From assembly GCF_003245365.1 (NCBI RefSeq), contig NZ_NBIU01000003.1, positions 1 to 64,000 on the forward strand: 64,000 nt of DNA, given 5' to 3'. A program made the translations under genes and the position numbers. Positions 54,141-62,465 of this stretch are shown piece after piece. Origin of the DNA: Helicobacter valdiviensis (GTDB lineage: Bacteria; Campylobacterota; Campylobacteria; Campylobacterales; Helicobacteraceae). The notes under the pieces were generated by a model. The model was given only the letters and a program-made list of their open reading frames with translations. It was not told the origin of the DNA and ran no database searches. How positions within the stretch are numbered: position 1 is the first letter of the stretch; every line of letters starts with the position of its first letter.

Positions 54141-54908
54141 ATGAAATTCTTTATAATTAATTTAGAAATTGCAAAAGATAGAAAAGAATATATCTCTAGC
54201 TTATGTGAAAAATATGGATTAGAGTATGAAATTATTAATGCAGTAAATGGTAGAGAGCTAAGTCAAGAAGAGTATGAGAGTTTTATAGATAAAGCAAAAA
54301 TGTTAAAAATTCATAAGAGGGAGCTTGGGCGTGGAGAGATAGGTTGCACACTTTCTCATAAGAAGTTTTATGAAAGGATTGTTGAGGAAAATTTGCCCTA
54401 TGCAGTGGTGCTAGAAGATGATGCAGAGTTTAATCAAGATTTAATTGAATTTTTAGGGAGTGTTGATAGATTTCCCAAAGATTTAGAGCTTTTATTGTTG
54501 GGACATCAAAGACAAGTTTATACAGATGATGGTTTTAAAATTAATAGCCCTTATTCAAGGAGATTTTCTCTATCCATTGGAAAAATAAAAATAAGAAGGT
54601 TAGTAGGTAGAGGAAATGGGACTTATGGGTATTTTATTACTCAAAGAGGTGCTAGAAAAATGCTAGAACATTTAAAAAAGATTTATTTACCTATAGATGC
54701 TATGACAAGCAATGAAAAATTTGTAAATACTTATGCGATTTTCCCTACGCTTGTATGGGTAAATAAAAGATTTATGCAAGAAACTAGCACACAGGAAAAT
54801 ATTGATATGTTGAGAAAAAGAAGTTTATTACAAAAAAATATTAAAAAATATTCTACATTTTTGAAGTTTTTACTACCAAGTTTAAAAAGATTAAAGGAGT
54901 ATGAGTGA
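54141..54908 (+). CDS. Glycosyltransferase family 25 (lipo-oligosaccharide biosynthesis)
   Basis: 255 residues. GT25 marks: IINLEIAKDRKEYI at the start, GEIGCTLSHKKFYERIV, the metal-binding VVLEDDAEF, and GTYGYFITQRGARKML. Bacterial members are mostly galactosyltransferases of LOS outer core. The donor and linkage are not shown by sequence. Its stop overlaps the next GTG start. Confidence 0.85.
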   Translation: MKFFIINLEIAKDRKEYISSLCEKYGLEYEIINAVNGRELSQEEYESFIDKAKMLKIHKRELGRGEIGCTLSHKKFYERIVEENLPYAVVLEDDAEFNQDLIEFLGSVDRFPKDLELLLLGHQRQVYTDDGFKINSPYSRRFSLSIGKIKIRRLVGRGNGTYGYFITQRGARKMLEHLKKIYLPIDAMTSNEKFVNTYAIFPTLVWVNKRFMQETSTQENIDMLRKRSLLQKNIKKYSTFLKFLLPSLKRLKEYE

Positions 54909-55975
54909 AAAAAATTTTGCTTGTAATTGCTGATATTACTACTTTTGGTGGAGTGGAAAGAGTGTTTGTAAATCTTGCAAATGCATTTTGTGAGAGTTAT
55001 GAAGTTACTATTTTGAGCTTGTGTAAAAAAAATGCAGAGCCAAATTTCCCTTTAGATAAGCGAGTAAAGTTATTATTTTGGGAAAAACCTTCTGCAAATT
55101 GCATTGAGTATTATAAAAGCAAGAATACATTTTATAGATTTTATTTAAGGCATATTCACTCTAGAATATTAAGTTATCAAATTAAGAAAGCTTATTCACA
55201 ATTTGATATAGTGATTAATACTAGTTTATATACTCCTTATTTTAAAAATTCCTATACAAAATATGTGCAATTTATACATGGACCATTAAAAAGATATTCG
55301 CATAAAAATAAATATTTTGATACTTTGGTGCTTTTAAGTTCCAAAGAATTGGCAAAGTGGCAAGAATTTCATAGTGATGTTAAAGTTATACCAAATTTTT
55401 GTGCAAAAATTTTTGATGAAAATATTGATTATAATAAAAAGATTGTTTTGGCAGTTGGAAGGATGAGCTCTGATAATCAAAAAGGTTTTTTAAGATTGAT
55501 AGATATATGGAATATTGTTGCAAAGAATCAAAAGTTACACGAATGGAAATTGCATTTGGTGGGTGAGGGTGTCTTAAAAGAGCAGATACAGGAAAAAATA
55601 AAGAAATACAATTTGCAATCAAGAGTTATGATAAGACCATTTACCAAGAAAATAGAGAGAGAATATTTAGAAGCTAGCATTTATGCAATGTCTAGTCATT
55701 TTGAGGGATTTCCTATGGTCTTGTTGGAGGCTTGCTCTTATGGTTTAGCACCTATTGCATTTGATGTTAAAACAGGGCCAAGTGATATTATAAGTAATGG
55801 AAAGAGTGGTTATCTAATAAGTGATGGGGAATTGGAGGAGTTTGCAAATAAATTGCAAGAAATGATGCAAAACAAATCATTAAGAGAACAATTTGGTAAG
55901 CTATCCAAAGAGATTATAAAAGACAATTATTTAAAAGAGAGTGTTATAAAAAAATGGAGAGAAATTATAGAATAG
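54905..55975 (+). CDS. Glycosyltransferase family 4 (GT-B fold)
   Basis: 356 residues. The N-terminal half opens IADITTFGGVERVFVNLAN; the C-terminal donor half has AVGRMSSDNQKGFLRLID and the EX7E-type region SSHFEGFPMVLLEA. GT4 enzymes are retaining transferases for LOS or capsule sugars. The start is GTG at 54905, overlapping the GT25 stop. It converges with the phosphoethanolamine-transferase-like gene 12 bases away. Confidence 0.85.
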   Translation: MKKILLVIADITTFGGVERVFVNLANAFCESYEVTILSLCKKNAEPNFPLDKRVKLLFWEKPSANCIEYYKSKNTFYRFYLRHIHSRILSYQIKKAYSQFDIVINTSLYTPYFKNSYTKYVQFIHGPLKRYSHKNKYFDTLVLLSSKELAKWQEFHSDVKVIPNFCAKIFDENIDYNKKIVLAVGRMSSDNQKGFLRLIDIWNIVAKNQKLHEWKLHLVGEGVLKEQIQEKIKKYNLQSRVMIRPFTKKIEREYLEASIYAMSSHFEGFPMVLLEACSYGLAPIAFDVKTGPSDIISNGKSGYLISDGELEEFANKLQEMMQNKSLREQFGKLSKEIIKDNYLKESVIKKWREIIE

Positions 55976-55986
55976 GCAAACTTCCT

Positions 55987-58365
55987 CTATCGGTATTTGC
56001 CTTCTACTCCCGATAGAATTACTTTGACTTGTGGATCAAAAAATAATTGAGTTTGCATATTTTTTTTGTAGTTATTGCCTTCATTCCAGGTAAGTAAGTC
56101 TATATCTAAAATTTCTCCGTTTTTATGTGTAGTGAATTTTGCGTTTTTAATAAAATCATATAAATATGAATCAAAGCTAAGTGCATTGATACCTCCAGTA
56201 TTGATAATATTTTGTAGATTTTCTTTGATTTCTTTTGCATTATTTTCTAAATCTTCTTTTTTGTAGTAGGGAACATAGTAGCTTGTATAAAATCCAGCAT
56301 CTTTGAAGATTTTTAATTCTTTATAATTATTGCTTTCAACGATGAAGTTATTTTTATTAAAATTTAAATTTTTACAAATTTCTTCTAAGCTTTTTAAAGC
56401 CTGTTCTGAATTTTTATCTGTCAGATTTTTAAAGTCCAACCATATTTTAGAAGAGAAGAATTTGCCATTAATGCGTCTATTGTTTAGAGCTTCTATCATG
56501 GTTTCTAGCCTTAAACCTATACTTTCTTCCAAGCCATTGTGTCCAACATCAAAATAACCACCATCTTGATTAATAAAATGAACATCAATTTCAAAGTTTT
56601 GATAAGTGGTTTGAAAGTCTTCAAGTTTTTTGAGTTCATCTGTTCTGTGTAACCAAGTTTTAGAAGGAGCTAAAAAAGGATAAGAGGATTTTAATTCAAT
56701 ATCATAATCCCTGCCAGAATAGATGCGTGCTCTATTGGAGATATATTCGGTATTGAAAATGCTGCGGGTATTTTTTGTATCTTTTGTTGCAATTTCTAAA
56801 AGATCAAAAAAAGAATGGATGAAATCATCTGTCATTTGTGGTAAATTCTTAGCATTTTCAAGTTTTTGGGCTATGGAGGGATATTTTTCTTTAAGACTAT
56901 CACTTATATAAACCATAAAAGGTATTTCAACCATAAAAGAAGAAGCGAGATTATCAGCATGTCCCACAAAATCTCTAAAATCATAAACTTCATCTGCATG
57001 ATCGCTTAGATAAATTACAAGAGATTCTTTATCTTTGAAAAGTTTGATAATTTCATCAATTACATAATCATTATAGATAATTGTGTTGGCGTATTCCGTT
57101 TTTGTTTGTAACGCCTTCTTATTGAGCGTAGCTGCCCCCCCCCATGACGCTTTGTTAAGTCCCTTGTTTATTAAATCTTGGGGTTTTAAGTAGGCTAAAA
57201 TATCTTTATTATATCTATCTTTGTAGGTAAAGTGAGAACCCATCAAGTGGAAAATGTATAGATTTTTATCTTTACTTTTATGATTTTTCTTAAAAAGTTC
57301 TATTAAGACTTCATCTTTAAAGATACCTGCATTTTCATCGCCTCCAAGACTTGCAAAAAATACATCATTAGCTCTAGTGGATAGAACTTCAGGAGCATTT
57401 CCTAAAATAGACATAGCACTTTGATTGCTAAACCATTGGGTATAATATCCTGCAAGCTTTGCGATATCAATTAAATTCATTGTTTCATACCAATTAATAT
57501 AAGTATTTTCATAGTTGCTAAAAGTAAGAAGCTTTGCTATGCTGGTGTTTGTATGGGCTGTAGGTGAGATAATATTTGAAAACACAAATAAATTGCCTTT
57601 ATCTACAAGTTCTTGCATTTTTGGTGTTGTATTGAGAGGGAAACCATAAATCCCCATATAATTTCTTTGTGTAGATTCTCCAATAATTAAAACAACATTT
57701 GGAATCTTGCTTTCATTTTTGATGAGAGTTTGATTTTTTGATTGTGCATCTACTTGATTTTTTAATGTGTTAAAATGAGCAATATAATCTTTTTGTTTAT
57801 ATAAAGAGTGGGTCGCTAAATTAATCCATCTTGTTAGCATTAATTTATCTTCGCTTAGGTATTTTGTCGCTTTTGGTAAAATCATTGCACCACATATAAT
57901 AAATAATATAAAAAGAATTTTATTTTTTTGTAAAAAAATGGGCGTCTTTATTGCTTTAGGTATATAAAAATACATTATGCTAATTATTGTAAAGCCTAAA
58001 GTAACAATAATGGTTTTTTGGTTTAAATAAAGTGATAAAAATTCTTTTGCTTCTAGGGCTTGTGTGCTTAAGAAAGTATCAAAAAATACAGGGTTAAGTA
58101 GTGTGGAGAAATTAGCAAATAAGAATAATTCAACTAAACCAATAATGAAAAAGATTAATGCAAATATTCTTTGAATGGATTGAGAGATAAGATTGGGTAA
58201 AAAATTCAAAATATAAAAGAAGCAATAAAAAAGAGCAAAAGTGGATAAAAATATTTTAAAGCCACTATGAAGTGCTGATAAAGTAAAGCCATCTCCTGCA
58301 TTTCTTAATATTGAAAATAAAATGGCGTTAATCAATGCAATGTAGAATATTTTTCTATTAATCAT
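55987..58365 (-). CDS. Phosphoethanolamine-transferase-like membrane protein fused to a GDPD-like domain, with poly-G tract
   Basis: 792 residues. Five N-terminal membrane helices (to about 170) precede an alkaline-phosphatase-fold domain (about 222-540): IGESTQRNYMGIYG holds the nucleophilic Thr/Ser region, YLSDHADEV and FVGHADN the zinc ligands, as in EptA-type enzymes that decorate lipid A or core sugars. An extra domain (about 590-792) with FEIDVHFIN, FDVGHNGLEE and IWLDFKNL resembles glycerophosphodiester phosphodiesterase barrels, though the catalytic pattern is not fully canonical. A G9 tract (SWGGAA) lies within the zinc domain in the open register, so expression can switch off. Confidence 0.75.
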   Translation of the reverse strand: MINRKIFYIALINAILFSILRNAGDGFTLSALHSGFKIFLSTFALFYCFFYILNFLPNLISQSIQRIFALIFFIIGLVELFLFANFSTLLNPVFFDTFLSTQALEAKEFLSLYLNQKTIIVTLGFTIISIMYFYIPKAIKTPIFLQKNKILFILFIICGAMILPKATKYLSEDKLMLTRWINLATHSLYKQKDYIAHFNTLKNQVDAQSKNQTLIKNESKIPNVVLIIGESTQRNYMGIYGFPLNTTPKMQELVDKGNLFVFSNIISPTAHTNTSIAKLLTFSNYENTYINWYETMNLIDIAKLAGYYTQWFSNQSAMSILGNAPEVLSTRANDVFFASLGGDENAGIFKDEVLIELFKKNHKSKDKNLYIFHLMGSHFTYKDRYNKDILAYLKPQDLINKGLNKASWGGAATLNKKALQTKTEYANTIIYNDYVIDEIIKLFKDKESLVIYLSDHADEVYDFRDFVGHADNLASSFMVEIPFMVYISDSLKEKYPSIAQKLENAKNLPQMTDDFIHSFFDLLEIATKDTKNTRSIFNTEYISNRARIYSGRDYDIELKSSYPFLAPSKTWLHRTDELKKLEDFQTTYQNFEIDVHFINQDGGYFDVGHNGLEESIGLRLETMIEALNNRRINGKFFSSKIWLDFKNLTDKNSEQALKSLEEICKNLNFNKNNFIVESNNYKELKIFKDAGFYTSYYVPYYKKEDLENNAKEIKENLQNIINTGGINALSFDSYLYDFIKNAKFTTHKNGEILDIDLLTWNEGNNYKKNMQTQLFFDPQVKVILSGVEGKYR
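57135..57143 (-). repeat. Poly-G tract of 9 in the phosphoethanolamine-transferase-like gene
   Basis: C9 on the plus strand, G9 in the gene. The full-length frame is open at nine. A change by one or two would cut the protein within its catalytic domain. Confidence 0.88.
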
Positions 58366-58388
58366 TATGAATATCCTTGAGAAAGTGA

Positions 58389-58394
58389 ATTATA
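58389..58394 (-). promoter_or_regulatory. -10 element of the phosphoethanolamine-transferase-like gene
   Basis: TATAAT on the minus strand, 24 bases before the ATG at 58365; AAGGATATTC lies in between. Confidence 0.45.
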
Positions 58395-58419
58395 AAGCGG
58401 TATTGTATCAAAAATTCTA

Positions 58420-58425
58420 TATAAT
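58420..58425 (+). promoter_or_regulatory. -10 element of the divergent GT2 gene
   Basis: TATAAT, 34 bases before the ATG at 58459. A second TATAAT-like string lies at about 58437-58442, nearer the start. Confidence 0.4.
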
Positions 58426-58458
58426 TATGAAAAAAATATAATTCATGGTAGAGTTAAA

Positions 58459-59412
58459 ATGAATAAACCCAAGATATCAGTTATTATTCCTGTGTATAAT
58501 GTAGAAAAGTTTGTAAGTCAAGCATTGGAGAGTTGCATTAATCAAACTTTGAGAGATATTGAGATTATTGTGGTGGATGATTGTGGAAATGATAGGAGTA
58601 TGGAAATTGTTAGGGGGTATGCTAAACAGGATGAGCGCATAAGAATTATTCGCAATAGCAAGAATTTAAAACCTTTATTATCAAGAAATATAGGGGCAAT
58701 TACAAGCCAGGCGGATTATATATTGTTTTTAGATGCTGATGATTTTCTGGATATAGGAACTTGTGAGAAAATGTATGAAATTATCCAAAATGGACAAAAT
58801 GATAATTGTGAAAATCTTGATATAGTTGTATTTGGTATGTATAGGTTTTTTACGCACAGTCAAGAAGTTATAAAGTATCAAGTTTATGAAGAAAATAAAT
58901 TTCAAAGCTTAAAAGATTATGCAGAATGGTTTTATGGAGTTAAATATCCATGGTGGAATTTAGCTGGCAGATTAATAAAGAAGGAAAGATATTTTGAGAC
59001 TTTAGAAATAATACAAAAAGATATTCAAGTAGCTATGGCAGAAGATGGGCTTGTTAGCTATGTGTTGTGGAATTGTAGCGAGACATTTTATCATACCGAA
59101 GAAATTTTATATTATTATAGATATAATGAAGAATCTTCGGGGCAAACCAAGGAGATAAATAGACTTAGAAGTTATTTAAAAGATTATCAAATTGTACTGG
59201 AGGAAATTAAAAGAATTTATATAGAATTTAATTTTAACAAGAAAATTACAAAAGTATTTTTACAGCAATTAATGCATGAATATGCTAAGATGTGTCATGA
59301 AGTTAAAATGCTTAGTGGAAGGCTAAGTATTATGGATAAATTTAAAGAGTATTTTAGAAAAAAGAAATTTATTTTGCAAAGGAAAATGAGAATATTTTTG
59401 AGTGGAATTTGA
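58459..59412 (+). CDS. Glycosyltransferase family 2
   Basis: 317 residues, GT-A fold. Signatures: ISVIIPVYNVEKFV at the N-terminus, IIVVDDCGNDRSMEI, SRNIGA and the DxD-like LFLDADDFLD near residue 95. A C-terminal part (about 200-317) is mostly helical and basic. It adds a sugar from a nucleotide donor, probably to the LOS. The substrate is open. Confidence 0.87.
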   Translation: MNKPKISVIIPVYNVEKFVSQALESCINQTLRDIEIIVVDDCGNDRSMEIVRGYAKQDERIRIIRNSKNLKPLLSRNIGAITSQADYILFLDADDFLDIGTCEKMYEIIQNGQNDNCENLDIVVFGMYRFFTHSQEVIKYQVYEENKFQSLKDYAEWFYGVKYPWWNLAGRLIKKERYFETLEIIQKDIQVAMAEDGLVSYVLWNCSETFYHTEEILYYYRYNEESSGQTKEINRLRSYLKDYQIVLEEIKRIYIEFNFNKKITKVFLQQLMHEYAKMCHEVKMLSGRLSIMDKFKEYFRKKKFILQRKMRIFLSGI

Positions 59413-59469
59413 ATTAAATTTTTTCAATAAAGATGAGTGTTCTTAGTGATAAATATTGAAATTTAATTC
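59411..59469. repeat. Large inverted repeat between converging glycosyltransferase genes
   Basis: GAATTAAATT-TTTTCAATA (59411-59429) pairs with TATTGAAATTTAATTC (59454-59469), leaving a three-base bulge. It lies between converging genes and may act as a two-way terminator. Confidence 0.45.
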
Positions 59470-59491
59470 GAAAGTTATAATGAACATTATG

Positions 59492-60724
59492 TTAAGGGAA
59501 ATTTTTTTGTTGTTTCAAGAAAATATGTTTAGGATGTCTTAGGTAGTGCCTGAATTTCATATAAAGATAAACAAGCTTTGGAAACTTAATGCCAATCTTG
59601 TTGTGTATTTCTGGAATTGCTTTATAAATATCGTAAGTATAATAATATAATATATAAGAAAGAATATGGTTTTTAATTAGTTTTTTGTAGAGGAAATGTT
59701 TTTCTTTGTGAATGCTCTTGTAAAATGAACATATATTGATTGCTGTTATACACATGGAATAGGCTGTGAAATATCTTCGTAGATTTTTATGAGAGGTAAA
59801 ATAATTTTTTAAGGGTTTTAGAATAGTGGGTAAGTTGGAAGGCATTTGAATGTTTTGTGCGCTTGTTTGGCTAGAGTTATCCCTGATACGATAAACATAT
59901 CCTTGGAAGTCTGCATAAAAAACTCCATTTGCTAATGCAAATAGCAAAGTACCAAATTCTTCATCTTCATGGAAGATATTAAGAGTGTGTCTTAAATTGT
60001 AGCGGTTAAGTATCTTGGCGTTAAATAATCCTTGCCATGAAAAATAAAAAATATCCCTTTTATTTTCTTGCAACATATTAAAACCGCTATCATAATAGTT
60101 GTTTTTGTTTTTTGCAAAAAGATTAAAAACGGATTCGCTTTTAAAGATTTTTGAATTGTGAATATATTCTCTAAAATTATGAGCAAGAATTTCAATATTG
60201 GACTTTGATTTAATAAAATAAATACATTTTTCAATGCAATCAAATTCTAAATAATCATCAGAATCTACAAAATGAATATAGGTTTCTGGTAATTCTTGTG
60301 TGATAATGGAGTTGATATCTGCAAGATTTGTTTTAATATGATTTTTGGAGATTACTTGAAAATATTTTGATAAGTCTTGTTTGGTATAGGTTTTGGTCTC
60401 TTTTGAAAGAGTATTGGGTATAATATAAGAAATTATTGTTGATTTATTGCCTAAAATACATTCTCTTAGTGAAGTGCCATTGATAAATTCAAGCCCCAAA
60501 TTTCTTGCAGAGCCTTGCATACCATTTGCTTTTTCAATGACAAGTATCCTTTTATCTTTGTTGGCATATTCTAATGCAATTTGTAGGCTATTATCAGTGC
60601 TTGCATCATCAACTAGAATAATATCTAAATTTTTATAAGTTTGTTGAGTGATACTTTCTAGACATTGTGGTAGATATTCTTCAACATTGTAAATGGGAAC
60701 TATAATAGAAACTTTATCTTTCAT
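59492..60724 (-). CDS. Glycosyltransferase family 2 with an insertion in the catalytic domain
   Basis: 410 residues. VSIIVPIYNVEEYLPQCLES, IILVDDASTDNSL and GSARNLGLEFI open the GT-A domain, but the usual continuation to the acidic motif IHFVDSDDYLE is interrupted by about 65 residues (NGTSLRECIL to TQELPET). The C-terminal part is basic and helical. The insertion could shape acceptor specificity. It is read after the fucosyltransferase-like gene with a 14-base gap. Confidence 0.85.
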   Translation of the reverse strand: MKDKVSIIVPIYNVEEYLPQCLESITQQTYKNLDIILVDDASTDNSLQIALEYANKDKRILVIEKANGMQGSARNLGLEFINGTSLRECILGNKSTIISYIIPNTLSKETKTYTKQDLSKYFQVISKNHIKTNLADINSIITQELPETYIHFVDSDDYLEFDCIEKCIYFIKSKSNIEILAHNFREYIHNSKIFKSESVFNLFAKNKNNYYDSGFNMLQENKRDIFYFSWQGLFNAKILNRYNLRHTLNIFHEDEEFGTLLFALANGVFYADFQGYVYRIRDNSSQTSAQNIQMPSNLPTILKPLKNYFTSHKNLRRYFTAYSMCITAINICSFYKSIHKEKHFLYKKLIKNHILSYILYYYTYDIYKAIPEIHNKIGIKFPKLVYLYMKFRHYLRHPKHIFLKQQKNFP

Positions 60725-60738
60725 TGTGTTGCCTTAAT

Positions 60739-62385
60739 TTATTGAACTATTTTAAAGATATTGTGTATCAATTTTGTTTTTAAGTGAATTATTTTATGAA
60801 TTTTTCTGTAGATAAATTTTTTAATTTTTATAAAGCGGTATTTTTTTGTGATGAAGTTGATTTCATCTTTTAAATATGAGAAGCTAGAAATATTGATTGT
60901 GTTTTTAAGATTATTATTTGAATTTTTGAGTAATTTTTTAGAGCTTTTGATTATATTAAGATAAGTTAAAACAGAATGAAGTAATGAATTATCAGTGTAA
61001 TCAATGGAAGTTAAAGTTTTTAGATAATCTATAGCCCCTAAGGTTATTAAATTGCTAAATATCATTAAATTTGGATATAGCAATCCAATATTAGAATAGG
61101 GTGTTATGAAATAACTAAAGATAAAAAGATAAGTATGTGGATATTTATTGACGGTTCTATTCCACTCATAAGACAAAAATTCTTTTTGGAAATTAATGGA
61201 ATATGTAGAATCCAAAATCCAACCTAAAAAATCATTAGCTTTATTATACTCTTTGTTTAATAGTAAGGCATGCAAGAAAAGAATTTTGTAAATAACATTA
61301 TCAGGTGCGAGTAGGACTGCATTGTGAATATAATCTTTAGTTATTTTTGGAGATTTATTAAGAATTATAGATAAATCATATAAATGCATATAACCAAATG
61401 CTTTTACTTTTGGATTAAATTCATATTTTTTAATATATTTATCGAAGATTTCATATTGTTGTTGTTTGCTAAAATAATTATATATGGAAATATCTTGAAT
61501 GTTGCCTATCATAGAGGATAGTCTGGCAAAACCAGAATTACCAGATGAATAAATGCAGACGGCTTTAGACATTAGATTAATCTCAAAAAAAGTTCTTTCT
61601 AGAGCCGAAAGCTTTTTGTCTGCTATATCATCAACAATTACTATATTTTTGCAGTATTGCTTTAGCTTATAAAGACTTTGGTTGTCGTCACTAAAACAAA
61701 CAATGTTTTTTGTGCTATTATTTTGAATAATTTCAATAGCTAAATATATAGATAAGCCTTTATATTTTGCAATATATGTATCTATTTCTTTATAGATTAA
61801 ATCACCGCCTCGTATATGGATAGCTATAAATTCCTCCAAATTATTTGCTATTGTATGGGCTTTTTCTTTTGTAAATGTAAGGTTAGATGAAAATTCTATG
61901 GAATTCCAGATATTGCTTAGGGAACTTCTGTATTCTTTTTGGTTGATATCTGTAAGATGTGAGAGATAAAATTGCCCAGTCTGTAAAATACCATTTTGGG
62001 TTGGAGTATCAAGAAAGAAGTTTAACGAGCTATAGTGCGAGTAGAAACTTGTAAGATTATTGCTGGGAAGATTATTGTCAAAATATTTTTTAATAAATTG
62101 TGTAGAAAAAACTTCTCTTACATCTTGAATGCCAGCAGTTGGAAGAAAAACATTGCTTTCATGTGTCATTTTTTTTGTCAAAGGACCAATATCGTTGTCC
62201 CAGTTAAACTTAAAAATCAAGCCAGTTTTTTGTGCGATATACATAGCATTGAGCAAAGCACACATACGCTCCCCAAATCCATCGTTTCTTGTAGCGACAA
62301 TATACTTTGGAAGCTCTAAATTTTCAGATTTAGAGGATGCAATAGAAGTGTTGGAAGCATTGAATATTTTTTTGTGTTTTTGCAA
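60739..62385 (-). CDS. Fucosyltransferase-superfamily-like glycosyltransferase with long C-terminal extension
   Basis: 548 residues. The first 310 resemble the GT11/GT23/NodZ-type superfamily: TRNDGFGERMCALLNAMYIA near the start, and AIHIRGGDLIY, whose Arg binds the GDP-sugar phosphates. VCIYSSGNSGFARLSSMIG fits the third conserved block. Residues about 310-548 are helical, with TPR-like spacing (YIHNAVLLAPDNVIYKILF) and a very basic tail that may bind the membrane. A fucosyltransferase is possible, but the donor is not proven. It is the first gene of a pair with the GT2 gene. Confidence 0.65.
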   Translation of the reverse strand: MQKHKKIFNASNTSIASSKSENLELPKYIVATRNDGFGERMCALLNAMYIAQKTGLIFKFNWDNDIGPLTKKMTHESNVFLPTAGIQDVREVFSTQFIKKYFDNNLPSNNLTSFYSHYSSLNFFLDTPTQNGILQTGQFYLSHLTDINQKEYRSSLSNIWNSIEFSSNLTFTKEKAHTIANNLEEFIAIHIRGGDLIYKEIDTYIAKYKGLSIYLAIEIIQNNSTKNIVCFSDDNQSLYKLKQYCKNIVIVDDIADKKLSALERTFFEINLMSKAVCIYSSGNSGFARLSSMIGNIQDISIYNYFSKQQQYEIFDKYIKKYEFNPKVKAFGYMHLYDLSIILNKSPKITKDYIHNAVLLAPDNVIYKILFLHALLLNKEYNKANDFLGWILDSTYSINFQKEFLSYEWNRTVNKYPHTYLFIFSYFITPYSNIGLLYPNLMIFSNLITLGAIDYLKTLTSIDYTDNSLLHSVLTYLNIIKSSKKLLKNSNNNLKNTINISSFSYLKDEINFITKKYRFIKIKKFIYRKIHKIIHLKTKLIHNIFKIVQ

Positions 62386-62465
62386 AAGATGAACTCCAAT
62401 CTAAATTAAGCTAAGATTATAAACAATAATAACTTTAATTTAAATAAGTTTTAGGTGTGCTATTT

